From Ruminococcus flavefaciens (GTDB taxonomy: Bacteria > Bacillota > Clostridia > Oscillospirales > Ruminococcaceae), in contig DFHF01000013.1 of NCBI GenBank assembly GCA_002371825.1, positions 1 to 26,800 on the forward strand: a DNA stretch of 26,800 nucleotides, written 5' to 3'. Under the pieces are notes generated by a model that searched no databases, was not told the DNA's origin, and saw nothing but the letters and a program-made list of their open reading frames with translations. Shown here in pieces: positions 8,002-15,642 of the stretch (position 1 is its first letter; every line of letters begins with the position of its first letter). The position numbers were made by a program, and so were the translations under genes.

Positions 8002-8340
8002 ATGAGCATATATACCTGCCCTAACTGCGGGAAAAAGGCGTTTGGTCCGGCAACAAAGGCAATGGCCGGACGTATGAACTCCAAGGGTAAGCCCTGCCAG
8101 AACTGCGGAAAGCTCTGTGTAAACGGTAAGGGCGCCACCATTTTTAATTTTGTTTTCAGCTTGATAGGCATCATTGCAATGCTGGTCGTATATCTTGCCC
8201 AGCCCTACAGTGATTTTCTCAAATACTATGAGATGCCGATACAGGCCTCGATAGTAGTTGCTCTCCTTGTAATACCGAGGATAGTATTTGCATTCTGTTT
8301 CAGACTTCATCAGTCCATAAGGATAGAGCCTACATCATGA
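8002..8340 (+). CDS. Zinc-ribbon membrane protein of unknown function
   Basis: The 112-aa product starts at ATG 8002, with an AAAAGGA site 11 nt upstream. An in-frame ATG 13 codons earlier would overlap the previous gene and has no better site. Two Cys pairs, CPNC (6-9) and CQNC (32-35), can form one zinc ribbon; a further Cys lies at 39. Two membrane spans follow (about 46-65 and 79-98). Its stop codon overlaps the hemW start (ATGA), so the two are translationally coupled. The function is unknown; zinc binding is inferred from the Cys spacing. Confidence 0.8.
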   Translation: MSIYTCPNCGKKAFGPATKAMAGRMNSKGKPCQNCGKLCVNGKGATIFNFVFSLIGIIAMLVVYLAQPYSDFLKYYEMPIQASIVVALLVIPRIVFAFCFRLHQSIRIEPTS

Positions 8341-9431
8341 GTGATACAGGTATCTATATCCACGTTCCCTTCTGTGCAAGGAAATGCGGATACTGCGATT
8401 TTTACTCCGGGAAATACTCCCGTGAGGATTCGGAAGGCTATGTTAAGGCTGTGATACGAAATCTTGAAAGCTTCTCTTCTGAGGAGCTTTCTGCTTCTAC
8501 AGTATATTTCGGCGGCGGTACACCCTCACTGCTCAGCAGTCAGCAGCTAAGGCTTATCATGGACAGTGTCCGCAGCAGCTTTCAGCTTCTCCCAGAGGCA
8601 GAGATAACTCTTGAGGCGAATCCCTCGACTATCAATGACGAGAAGCTCAGCGGAATGCTTGAAGCGGGAATAAACCGTTTATCCCTGGGGGTACAGTCCA
8701 TGAACAGTGATGAGCTGAGATTCCTCGGGCGGAGTCACAGTCCGGAGAGGGCGGAAAAGGCAGTCCGTGATGCAGCAGCAGCCGGATTCGGGAATATCTC
8801 CTGTGACCTTATGACAGCACTTCCGGGGCAGACTGAGGAGAAGCTGCTCTGCTCCATAGACCGGCTTTCAGAGCTTCCGCTGCAGCACATCTCCGCCTAT
8901 ATCCTCAAAGTCGAGGAGGGAACTCCGTTTTTCCACAGCGGAGTAGGAGAGATACTGCCGGATGATGACAGTTCAGCCCAGCTATATCTGACAATGGTAA
9001 AGGCTCTTGAAGAGCGTGGATTCATGCAGTACGAGGTATCAAATTTTGCAAGGCCCGGTTTTGAGAGCCGCCATAACAGCCGTTACTGGAAGTGTCAGGA
9101 TTATATCGGGATAGGACCTTCTGCACACTCCTGTCACGGAGGAAAGCGGTATGCAGCAGAGGCTGATATCCGAAGCTTCATTGCATCTCCTCTGCAGGAG
9201 GTATATGTCACTGATGAGTCACCCTGCGGCTTTGAGGAATACTCTATGCTGAGGCTCAGGCTTAAAGAGGGACTGCGGCTTGAGGATGTTCAGGAGCATC
9301 GCAGTGATATAGAAAAAAAGCTCCCGCAGCTGATGCGGGAGGGATATGCAGAATTTGACGGCGAGACCGTATCCCTTACACCTAAGGGCTTTCTCATGTC
9401 AAATTCAGTAATAGAATATCTTATCTTCTGA
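8337..9431 (+). CDS. hemW: Heme chaperone HemW (radical SAM, HemN-like)
   Basis: A radical SAM protein that binds heme and delivers it to target enzymes. It was long called coproporphyrinogen III oxidase, a role HemW proteins do not have. In the 364-aa product the cluster ligands are C13, C17 and C20 (CARKCGYC), within the usual IHVPFC start. FGGGTPSLL, the SLGVQS strand and the HemW heme motif HNSRYW (246-251) are all present, and the latter separates HemW from true HemN. The ATG overlaps the upstream stop by 4 bp. It is the last gene of the lepA operon. It ends 1 bp from the converging sigF, so its terminator hairpin lies inside sigF. Confidence 0.95.
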   Translation: MSDTGIYIHVPFCARKCGYCDFYSGKYSREDSEGYVKAVIRNLESFSSEELSASTVYFGGGTPSLLSSQQLRLIMDSVRSSFQLLPEAEITLEANPSTINDEKLSGMLEAGINRLSLGVQSMNSDELRFLGRSHSPERAEKAVRDAAAAGFGNISCDLMTALPGQTEEKLLCSIDRLSELPLQHISAYILKVEEGTPFFHSGVGEILPDDDSSAQLYLTMVKALEERGFMQYEVSNFARPGFESRHNSRYWKCQDYIGIGPSAHSCHGGKRYAAEADIRSFIASPLQEVYVTDESPCGFEEYSMLRLRLKEGLRLEDVQEHRSDIEKKLPQLMREGYAEFDGETVSLTPKGFLMSNSVIEYLIF

Positions 9432-9432
9432 G

Positions 9433-10092
9433 TTATCCGAGAAGCTCCCGGCGAAGCTGTGCCAGGAGCTTCTTTTCACGTCTTGAGACCTGTACCTGTG
9501 TCATGCCGAGTACTTCAGCAGTTTTTGTCTGTGTCAGCTCACGGAAGTATCTCAGCTCCAGCAGAGCCCTGTCATGCTTTTCAAGTCCGGACATGGCCTG
9601 CCTGAGAGCAAGCAGGTCCACGATATTTTCATCAGGCGGCTCAGTGGGGATATCAGTTTCGGTTTCACCGTCCTCTCCGGAGGTAAGTGACATAACAGGC
9701 TGAGCTGCACAGAGCGCCTCGGAGACCTCTGACGGGGACACACCTGAAAGCTCCGCAAGCTGTCCGACGGTAGGCTCGTTTCCGTGTTTGTGCCGGAAAT
9801 CCTCAGCTATTCTCTGGAGCTTCATAGAAAGTTCTTTAAGGCTGCGGCTGACCCGGACAGAGCCTCCGTCACGGAAAAGGCGCTTTATCTCGCCGAGGAT
9901 GACCGGAACAGCGTAAGTTGAGAATTTTATCCCACGGCCTGAGTCGTAGGCTTTTACGGCTTTTAGAAGGCCTATACATCCGGCAGAGTACAGCTCCTCG
10001 TAATCTATCCCTCTGCCCCGGAATTTATTTGCACACAGGTGGACAAGCCCCAGATTTTCCTCGGCAAGAGGCTTTCTGAGCTCAGTCTCCAT
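9433..10092 (-). CDS. sigF: Sporulation sigma factor SigF
   Basis: A forespore-specific sigma-70 family factor, held inactive by SpoIIAB until septation in known sporulators. In the 219-aa product, region 2 covers about 10-78, with GCIGLLKAV and FSTYAVPVILGEIKR, region 3 about 80-135 (VRVSRSLKEL) and region 4 about 165-217, with the helix-turn-helix at 188-208 (TKTAEVLGMTQVQVSR). Only about 12 residues precede region 2, against roughly 45 in Bacillus SigF. An in-frame stop three codons upstream rules out a longer start. The ATG lies inside the last codons of spoIIAB (11-bp overlap). SigG has a similar core; the spoIIAA-spoIIAB context decides for SigF. Confidence 0.93.
   Translation of the reverse strand: METELRKPLAEENLGLVHLCANKFRGRGIDYEELYSAGCIGLLKAVKAYDSGRGIKFSTYAVPVILGEIKRLFRDGGSVRVSRSLKELSMKLQRIAEDFRHKHGNEPTVGQLAELSGVSPSEVSEALCAAQPVMSLTSGEDGETETDIPTEPPDENIVDLLALRQAMSGLEKHDRALLELRYFRELTQTKTAEVLGMTQVQVSRREKKLLAQLRRELLG
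9441..9476 (+). terminator. Terminator-like hairpin for hemW inside the 3' end of sigF
   Basis: GAAGCTCC (9441-9448) pairs with GGAGCTTC (9465-9472), extended inward by GGC/GCC after one mismatch, and is followed by TTTT on the plus strand. It begins 9 bp after the hemW stop but is made entirely of sigF coding sequence read in reverse. Confidence 0.6.
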
Positions 10093-10519
10093 GACTTTTC
10101 AGCTTCTTTCGCATAGTCACAGAAGTACCTTTTCCGGCAGCACTGCGGACCGTAAGCTTGTCCATGAAGGACTCCATTACAGAGAATCCCAGGCCGGAGC
10201 GCTCCTCCTCAGGTGCGGTGGTGAAAAGCGGCTCCATAGCCTGTTTAATGTCCGTGATGCCGCAGCCCTTATCCTTGACACGGATATAGATGACTCTGTC
10301 CGGCAGGAGCCTTACTGTCAGCTCTATGACACCTTTGGAGCCTCTGTAAGCGTGTACCACAGCATTGGTTACGGCTTCGGAAACGGCTGTCCTGATATCG
10401 GATAGCTCCTCGACGGTGGGGTCAGCCTGTATAAGGAATGAGGACACTACAGCCCTGGCCGCACCTTCATTTACCGAAAGAGACGGCATTGTGAATTTTA
10501 TCTCGTTAATTATCTTCAT
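10082..10519 (-). CDS. spoIIAB: Anti-sigma F factor and serine kinase SpoIIAB
   Basis: A GHKL-family kinase that binds SigF and phosphorylates SpoIIAA. In the 145-aa product, the N-box EAVTNAVVHAY (48-58) holds the metal-binding N52, the ATP-lid side has DKGCGI (83-88), and ERSGLGFSVM (106-115) forms the glycine-rich box. R22 matches the SigF-contacting arginine R20 of the Bacillus protein. ATG at 10519 follows GAGGTGAT by about 5 nt. It is the middle gene of spoIIAA-spoIIAB-sigF: 11 bp after spoIIAA and overlapping sigF by 11 bp. The complete order and spacing fit tight stoichiometric control of the switch. Confidence 0.96.
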   Translation of the reverse strand: MKIINEIKFTMPSLSVNEGAARAVVSSFLIQADPTVEELSDIRTAVSEAVTNAVVHAYRGSKGVIELTVRLLPDRVIYIRVKDKGCGITDIKQAMEPLFTTAPEEERSGLGFSVMESFMDKLTVRSAAGKGTSVTMRKKLKSHGD

Positions 10520-10530
10520 AATCTATCACC

Positions 10531-10836
10531 TCATGTTATCCTGACTATTCTCTCAATGCCTGAAAGCTTAAGTACCCTTTTTATGTAGGGCTGAGGCTCA
10601 CGGACTTCAAGTCTGCCGCCCCATTCCTTCATCAGCTTGCTTCTGCCCATTATAAGTCCAATGCCTGAGCTGTCCATAAAAGTGATATTTTTCAGGTCTA
10701 TGACAAGCTCCGGGGGCTGGACTGATATGATATACCTGTCCAGCTCAGTTCTTATCTCACGGGCATTGTGGTGGTCTATTTCACCGCTGAGCAGTGCAAT
10801 TGACCTGCCGTTTTCGTTTTTTATGTCTAATTTCAT
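10531..10836 (-). CDS. spoIIAA: Anti-sigma F factor antagonist SpoIIAA
   Basis: A STAS-domain protein that, when unphosphorylated, displaces SigF from SpoIIAB. The 101-aa product has GEIDHHNAREIR (18-29) and the phosphorylation motif FMDSSGIG (53-60), with S56 matching Ser58 of Bacillus. It lacks the last dozen or so residues of the Bacillus protein. The ATG follows AGGAGG by about 7 nt. It is first in the spoIIA operon. The 110-bp upstream region holds a TATGAT (-10-like, 10882-10887 complement) without a well-placed -35, and no clear sigma-H promoter, so how it is transcribed is not readable here. Confidence 0.95.
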   Translation of the reverse strand: MKLDIKNENGRSIALLSGEIDHHNAREIRTELDRYIISVQPPELVIDLKNITFMDSSGIGLIMGRSKLMKEWGGRLEVREPQPYIKRVLKLSGIERIVRIT

Positions 10837-10945
10837 CCTTTCTCCTCCTTCCGGCCTTGAATCAATGCCTTTTCATGCCTTATCATACCACAGCTTTTAT
10901 GCAGAATTTGTCAGAAGCCGTCTCCCGGAGATAATTTTCAGGAGG

Positions 10946-10974
10946 TTGAATAAAGAGGCGGTTTGTGGTATAAT
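10946..10974 (+). promoter_or_regulatory. Promoter of the flavin reductase gene
   Basis: TTGAAT (10946-10951) and TATAAT (10969-10974) are separated by 17 bp, within the region shared with the divergent spoIIA operon. Confidence 0.8.
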
Positions 10975-10987
10975 CAAATAAAGAAAA

Positions 10988-11011
10988 AAGTGCAGGGACA
11001 TTTCTGCACTT
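10988..11011 (+). other. 5'-leader hairpin of the flavin reductase mRNA
   Basis: An 8-bp stem (10988-10995 with 11004-11011) begins about 7 nt after the expected start point. No T-run follows, so it is more likely an mRNA-stabilising or protein-binding stem than a terminator. Confidence 0.5.
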
Positions 11012-11037
11012 CTATAATGATAATAAGGAATGATACT

Positions 11038-11616
11038 ATGCCGAAGCAATTCTGGAAGGGAAGTGCACTGCTTGCTCCCGTACCTGCCGCACTTGTTACC
11101 TGCGGCACAATAGACTCGCCCAATGTACTAACTATCGGCTGGACAGGCATTGTCTGCACCCGTCCGCCCATGACCTATATATCCGTCCGTCCGGAGAGAT
11201 ACTCCCATGATATCATAAAGTCATCCGGAGAATTTGTTATCAATCTTACCACCTCCACAATGTGCCGTGAGACTGATTTTTGCGGAGTGAAAAGCGGAAA
11301 GGACATCAACAAGATCGAGAAATGCGGTTTTCATCTCTCTCCGGCGGAGAAGGTGGGAGTCCCCATGATAGATGAGTGTCCTGTCAGCCTTGAATGTAAG
11401 GTGACGGAGTCAAAGCTTCTCGGCTCACACACCATGTTCCTGGCTGAGATAGTCGGGATAGATGTAGATGAGAAGTACATAGACAGCAAGGGAAAGCTGA
11501 ATCTTCAGCAGTGCGGTCTTATGGCATATGCTCACGGGGAGTATTTTGCTCTCGGCCGCAAGCTGGGAGACTTTGGATGGTCTGTAAGAAAGAAGAAAAA
11601 GCATCCGAAAAAGTGA
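11038..11616 (+). CDS. Flavin reductase-like FMN-binding split-barrel protein
   Basis: The 192-aa product starts at ATG 11038, 8 nt after AAGGA; a longer open frame to 10963 would begin inside the promoter and leader. The fold is indicated by the sequence PVPAALVTCGT (N-terminal strand), TIGWTGIVCTRPPMTYISVRP, and the conserved INLTT region. These are features of the flavin reductase-like/flavoredoxin family, which binds FMN and transfers electrons between NAD(P)H, flavins or iron-sulfur partners. The tail is basic (KKKKHPKK). It is monocistronic, upstream of DUF3343. The electron partner is unknown; the flavodoxin at the right edge is a possibility only in a general sense. Confidence 0.87.
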   Translation: MPKQFWKGSALLAPVPAALVTCGTIDSPNVLTIGWTGIVCTRPPMTYISVRPERYSHDIIKSSGEFVINLTTSTMCRETDFCGVKSGKDINKIEKCGFHLSPAEKVGVPMIDECPVSLECKVTESKLLGSHTMFLAEIVGIDVDEKYIDSKGKLNLQQCGLMAYAHGEYFALGRKLGDFGWSVRKKKKHPKK

Positions 11617-11701
11617 ATTCTCACACTCTCTTTCACTGATGCATATCATGTAGCGTACCACCTTTTCTGACCTGCACTTATACGGTCAGGAGTGATACTC
11701 T

Positions 11702-11923
11702 TTGAGAGTTTGCATTGTTGAGATGCCCTCGTACACCTACGCAGTAAAAGGTGAAAAGCTCCTGAGCTCAAGAGGGTATCCCTGTAAAATAAAAAGAAAT
11801 ATCAGCGCCTCTCCCGGGAGCTGCGGATATTCCCTGTTCATCTACAAGGACGTAAAAAATGCCGTCGCCGTACTTGAACAGTACCGCATCCCCTATACCC
11901 GTATCACTTACGGAGGAGAATGA
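11702..11923 (+). CDS. DUF3343 protein, putative Se/S carrier-like
   Basis: The 73-aa protein matches the DUF3343 pattern: a short alpha-beta domain with KGEKLLSSRGYPCKI and SASPGSCGYSLF (about 36-47). Members of this family are proposed to carry sulfur or selenium because they accompany cysteine desulfurases. C28 and C41 are the candidate carrier residues. The start is TTG at 11702, 9 nt after AGGAG. That site overlaps the right arm of a hairpin (CTGACC 11667-11672 with GGTCAG 11684-11689), which could limit access. No clear promoter is seen in the 85-bp gap from the flavin reductase. It ends 1 bp before the desulfurase start codon, so the two are coupled. Confidence 0.8.
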   Translation: MRVCIVEMPSYTYAVKGEKLLSSRGYPCKIKRNISASPGSCGYSLFIYKDVKNAVAVLEQYRIPYTRITYGGE

Positions 11924-11924
11924 T

Positions 11925-13076
11925 ATGCTGATAAATTTCGATAACGCTGCAACCACCTTTCCCAAGCCCCGAAGTGTAAGGAAGGCAGTCTCGGAGGCTG
12001 TGGAGCTTTTCGGCGGAAATGCCGGCAGGGGAGGACATCCTCTTGCCATGAGGACCTCAGCTGCACTTTACTCCGCCCGTGAGACTGCGGCGGATCTTTT
12101 CGGAGCATCTCCGGAAAATACAGTTTTCACCCTCAACTGCACCTATGCGCTGAATATGGCTATACAGGGGATAATGTCCGGAGGAGGACATCTTATTATA
12201 AGCGGCATGGAGCATAACTCAGCCGCCCGCCCGGCAGCTGCACTTGCTTCTTCCGGAAGGATCACTCTTTCTGTGGCAGAGGTTTTCCCAGACGACAGCA
12301 GGACGGTCGAAGCCTTTCGTTCGCTTATACGAAAGGATACAAAGGCAGTAGTCTGTACACTTGCAGGGAATGTCACCGGACAGATCCCGCCCTGGAAGGA
12401 GATAGCAGCGCTCTGCAATGAAAGGGATATATGCTTTATCGCTGACGGCGCACAGGCCTGCGGGATATATGATATAAAAATGTCTGACGGGATAAATATT
12501 CTCTGTACTGCCGGGCATAAAGGACTATACGGCATTACCGGTACAGGGCTCCTAATATCTGACGGCAAATATCCCATAAAGCCTCTGATACAGGGCGGCA
12601 CCGGAAGTGCTTCCCTGAGCCTTGTTCAGCCGGAGCTGATGCCGGAAGCCCTTGAAAGCGGGACCCCATGCATAATCGGCGCCTTATCCGTAAAGGCTGG
12701 TATAGAGTTCATCCGGCAGAAGGGAATGGACAGCATACGCAGTCATGAGGAGAGGATATGCTCCCGTTTCATAAAAGAACTTCAGGCAATACCTGGTGCA
12801 GCAGTGTACCGTGAGCCTGAGGCATCCTATGTACCGGTGGTTTCCTTCAATATAGGCAGTATACCTCCGGAACAGCTTGCAGCAGAGCTTTCGGAGCAGG
12901 GCTTCTGCCTCAGGGCAGGATATCACTGCGCCGCCCTTGCTCACGCTTCACTTGGGACGAGAAACGGCACTATACGCTTTTCTCCCTCAGTTTTCAGCTG
13001 TGAAGAACAGGCTGCTGCTCTTGCTAATTCAATTAAAAATATATCCGGATCAGGAAAATATCAAAAAAACTATTGA
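11925..13076 (+). CDS. Cysteine desulfurase family protein (class V aminotransferase)
   Basis: A PLP enzyme predicted to remove sulfur (or selenium) from cysteine (or selenocysteine) as an enzyme-bound persulfide. The 383-aa product starts at ATG 11925, 5 nt after GGAGGAGAA; an earlier in-frame ATG at 11859 would overlap DUF3343 by over 60 bp. Seen: FDNAATT (5-11), catalytic H98, PLP-contact D174 in IADGAQ, PLP lysine K199 in AGHKGLYG, and active-site C335 in RAGYHCAALAH. The set matches the cysteine desulfurase group that is often found next to DUF3343 and selenium genes, rather than the IscS or SufS housekeeping groups. No iscU, sufU or selD is nearby. Confidence 0.88.
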   Translation: MLINFDNAATTFPKPRSVRKAVSEAVELFGGNAGRGGHPLAMRTSAALYSARETAADLFGASPENTVFTLNCTYALNMAIQGIMSGGGHLIISGMEHNSAARPAAALASSGRITLSVAEVFPDDSRTVEAFRSLIRKDTKAVVCTLAGNVTGQIPPWKEIAALCNERDICFIADGAQACGIYDIKMSDGINILCTAGHKGLYGITGTGLLISDGKYPIKPLIQGGTGSASLSLVQPELMPEALESGTPCIIGALSVKAGIEFIRQKGMDSIRSHEERICSRFIKELQAIPGAAVYREPEASYVPVVSFNIGSIPPEQLAAELSEQGFCLRAGYHCAALAHASLGTRNGTIRFSPSVFSCEEQAAALANSIKNISGSGKYQKNY

Positions 13077-13100
13077 AATTATCTGAAAATGTGGTACAAT
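13073..13100 (+). promoter_or_regulatory. cdaA-cdaR promoter with leader hairpin
   Basis: TTGAAA (13073-13078) and TACAAT (13095-13100) are separated by 16 bp; the -35 box overlaps the stop codon of the desulfurase gene. The leader carries a 7-bp hairpin, 13128-13134 with 13141-13147 (ACGGGGA/TCCCCGT), about 40 bp before the cdaA start. Confidence 0.7.
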
Positions 13101-13185
13101 ATTATTATGTATAAGTATGCAGTCGGAACGGGGAGAGGGCTCCCCGTACATATAGATCACTCCCACACCGAAAGGATGTGAACGG

Positions 13186-14064
13186 ATGTCCTTAAAAGAC
13201 ATTAAAGACGCTTTTCTGAGTATCATTTCGACCCTTGAATTTATTGACGTTATAGATGTTGCCATTCTCGCTTACATAATATATATGCTCCTGAAACTCA
13301 TCCGTGAGACCCGTGCAGGTCAGCTCGTTAAGGGAATACTCTTCCTTATCGCCGGATATTTCATCAGCAGCTTCCTCCAGCTGAAGACCATAACCTATAT
13401 CCTGAAGCAAACCCTGGATATCGGCCTTCTTGCTATGATAATCCTCTTCCAGCCCGAGCTCCGGCGAGCCCTGGAAAAAGCCGGACGTACCAAATTCGGC
13501 GTGAGGTTCCTGGGCCTCGGACAGAATACCGATGAGGTCACAAAGCTATGGGAGCCGGCAATTGAGGCTATATGCGATTCGTGTGTCGAGCTTTCAGCTA
13601 CCTGTACAGGTGCACTTATAGTCGTTGAGCGGCAGGTCCGCCTCGGCGAACAGATAGAGACAGGTACCATTCTTAATGCAACTCCCAGCAAGGAGGTATT
13701 CGGCAATATATTCTATCCGAAAACTCCTCTCCATGACGGAGCTGTTATCATGCGTGACGGCATCATCCTTGCAGCAGCCTGCTTCCTGCCGAAGCCGCAG
13801 AAGGATGAACAGATAAACAAGCGTCTGGGTTCAAGACACAGAGCAGCAATAGGCATGAGCGAAAACTCCGATGCAGTAGTCATCGTTGTTTCAGAAGAGA
13901 CCGGACAGATCTCCGTAGCAATGAACGGAGTTCTTACCAGGGACTACACAAGAGAAAAGCTTATGAATCTCCTTAAGACAGAGATATTTGAAGAGAAGAA
14001 CGATATCCCGAATCTGGGCAGAAGGCTCTTCTCATCCTTTGGAGAAAGGAGAAAGAAACATTGA
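13186..14064 (+). CDS. cdaA: Diadenylate cyclase CdaA
   Basis: A membrane enzyme that makes cyclic di-AMP from two ATP; this signal controls potassium and osmolyte uptake and cell-wall balance in Firmicutes. In the 292-aa product, three membrane segments fall in the first 95 residues (about 22-40, 45-63 and 75-90), followed by the DAC domain. The catalytic motifs are DGA (184-186, in LHDGAV) and RHR (217-219, in GSRHRAA). ATG at 13186 has AAAGGATGTG upstream. The last four bases overlap cdaR. Length and motifs match CdaA, not DisA or CdaS. Confidence 0.96.
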   Translation: MSLKDIKDAFLSIISTLEFIDVIDVAILAYIIYMLLKLIRETRAGQLVKGILFLIAGYFISSFLQLKTITYILKQTLDIGLLAMIILFQPELRRALEKAGRTKFGVRFLGLGQNTDEVTKLWEPAIEAICDSCVELSATCTGALIVVERQVRLGEQIETGTILNATPSKEVFGNIFYPKTPLHDGAVIMRDGIILAAACFLPKPQKDEQINKRLGSRHRAAIGMSENSDAVVIVVSEETGQISVAMNGVLTRDYTREKLMNLLKTEIFEEKNDIPNLGRRLFSSFGERRKKH

Positions 14065-15452
14065 AGATACTGAAATCAATCCGGGACGGTGTTGCCAGGA
14101 AGGCACAGACAAACCTCTCACTTGCGATATATTCACTACTTATCGCAATACTTGCCTGGTTCGTGATCTCAATGACCTTCTATCCATCGGTTCCGAAAAC
14201 GATAAAAAATGTAGATCTCAGTCTTGATATCAGCGGTTCATCCGCAGCTGAGAACGGTCTCAGCGTCATAGACTGTGATGTAAAGCAGGTAAATGTCCGC
14301 ATAAAGGGCAGCCGTACTCAGGTGGGTAATATCGATGCCAGCAGCCTTGTAGCATATATCGATGCGGAAAATGTAAAGACCACAGGCACGAAGACCCTGA
14401 CCATAAAGGTAAGAAGCGAGAACGGGGATAATTTTGAGCTTGAATCAGTTTATCCTGAGACCGCAAACGTGGTATTCGATAAGATCGAGACCAGAGAATT
14501 TGCCGTAAAGCCAAAGATACCAAATATCAAGTATTCTGAGGGCAAGGCGCTTTATCTTGAAGAGTTTGTCTGCTCCCCTGAGGTCGTCAATATCACGGCC
14601 CCTACTGCTACTCTGGATAATATCGCAAACTGCTATGCAGTATCGCAGAAGGAGCTCACTCTCGATTCATCCTACAGTCTGCCGAGCGACAAGATACAGA
14701 TCTACGCAGAGGACGGAACAGAGATCGATACAAATTCAAATAAGATAAAATTCAGCACCACGGCCTTCAATATAACCATTCCCGTGCTGACGCAGAAAAA
14801 TGTTGATTTGACGGTATCGCTGGTCGGCGGTCCTGATAAATTTGACAGCGAATGGTTCAAGAGCAAGCTGAGGTTCTCAAACGGCAGTGAGAAGATCGCT
14901 GTTGCCTCAAAGAGTTCCCAGGCTGTGATAGCTGATCCGCTGGAAATCGGAAAGGTAGTTATCAGCGAGGTAGATATCGATCCTGCTTACTCCACCACAT
15001 TCCAGCTGACTAATATGCTGAAATCCAACAATATGATAAATATGTCAAATCTGGATGAGGTAACGGTCTCACTTGATACCACTGATCTTGTAAAGAGGAC
15101 CTTTGTTCTGGATCACAGCAAGATCACAGCTTCAAACGGACCCAACAGCTTTGAATACGATTACAATGTGGCTACACTGAGCCTTACATTTGACGCAATA
15201 GGACCTGCTGACGTCATGAAGGATCTTACTGCCTCTGATTTCACAGCAGACGCTAACCTGCTGTCAGAGCCTATCTCGTCAGATCAGTTCTCCAAGGAAG
15301 TCACCATCTCATGTTCAAAGTCGGATAAGGTATGGTCACCTTCAAAGAAGATAGTGATAATCCAGCGTACACCTCATGTTCAGACAACTACAAAAGAGTC
15401 TGAGACAGATACAGGTCAGTCAAACACTACTACAAGTGCTGCCAGCAACTGA
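14061..15452 (+). CDS. cdaR: CdaA regulatory protein CdaR (YbbR-domain)
   Basis: A membrane-anchored partner that binds CdaA and modulates cyclic di-AMP output. The 463-aa product has one N-terminal membrane span (about 18-40) and then a long extracytoplasmic region of repeated beta-rich YbbR-type domains (about 45-430). It ends in a Ser/Thr-rich low-complexity tail (about 435-463). The start is TTG at 14061, overlapping the cdaA stop as TTGA, with GGAGAAAGGAG upstream. The cdaA-cdaR order is the standard one; glmM, which often follows, is absent, and a strong terminator comes next. Confidence 0.9.
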   Translation: MKILKSIRDGVARKAQTNLSLAIYSLLIAILAWFVISMTFYPSVPKTIKNVDLSLDISGSSAAENGLSVIDCDVKQVNVRIKGSRTQVGNIDASSLVAYIDAENVKTTGTKTLTIKVRSENGDNFELESVYPETANVVFDKIETREFAVKPKIPNIKYSEGKALYLEEFVCSPEVVNITAPTATLDNIANCYAVSQKELTLDSSYSLPSDKIQIYAEDGTEIDTNSNKIKFSTTAFNITIPVLTQKNVDLTVSLVGGPDKFDSEWFKSKLRFSNGSEKIAVASKSSQAVIADPLEIGKVVISEVDIDPAYSTTFQLTNMLKSNNMINMSNLDEVTVSLDTTDLVKRTFVLDHSKITASNGPNSFEYDYNVATLSLTFDAIGPADVMKDLTASDFTADANLLSEPISSDQFSKEVTISCSKSDKVWSPSKKIVIIQRTPHVQTTTKESETDTGQSNTTTSAASN

Positions 15453-15489
15453 ATCAAAAATAAGACTCATTGAACAGCATTATACAATC

Positions 15490-15524
15490 GGCGTCCGGAT
15501 CTTTCCGGGCGCCGCAGTTTTTTT
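15490..15524 (+). terminator. Terminator of the cdaA-cdaR operon
   Basis: A 10-bp stem (15490-15499 with 15504-15513, one G-U pair) has a tetraloop and is followed by seven T (15518-15524). Confidence 0.9.
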
Positions 15525-15563
15525 GCGATATATGCTGATTATTGCGAATTATCGGGGAAACTC

Positions 15564-15592
15564 TTGACATATAGCGAAAATGGCATTATAAT
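15564..15592 (+). promoter_or_regulatory. Promoter of the secreted esterase gene
   Basis: TTGACA (15564-15569) and TATAAT (15587-15592) are separated by 17 bp, a full consensus match. The leader contains a short stem, GGCGGA (15606-15611) with TCCGCC (15620-15625), ending 17 bp before the start codon. Confidence 0.9.
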
Positions 15593-15642
15593 GAATATGT
15601 TTAAAGGCGGAAGAGGCACTCCGCCGGAAAAGGGGTTAAATT

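Noticed and set aside
10909..10915. TGTCAGA as a 0A box before spoIIAA
   Set aside because: It matches the 0A consensus at only 5 of 7 positions and has no second box or recognisable sigma-H promoter near it.
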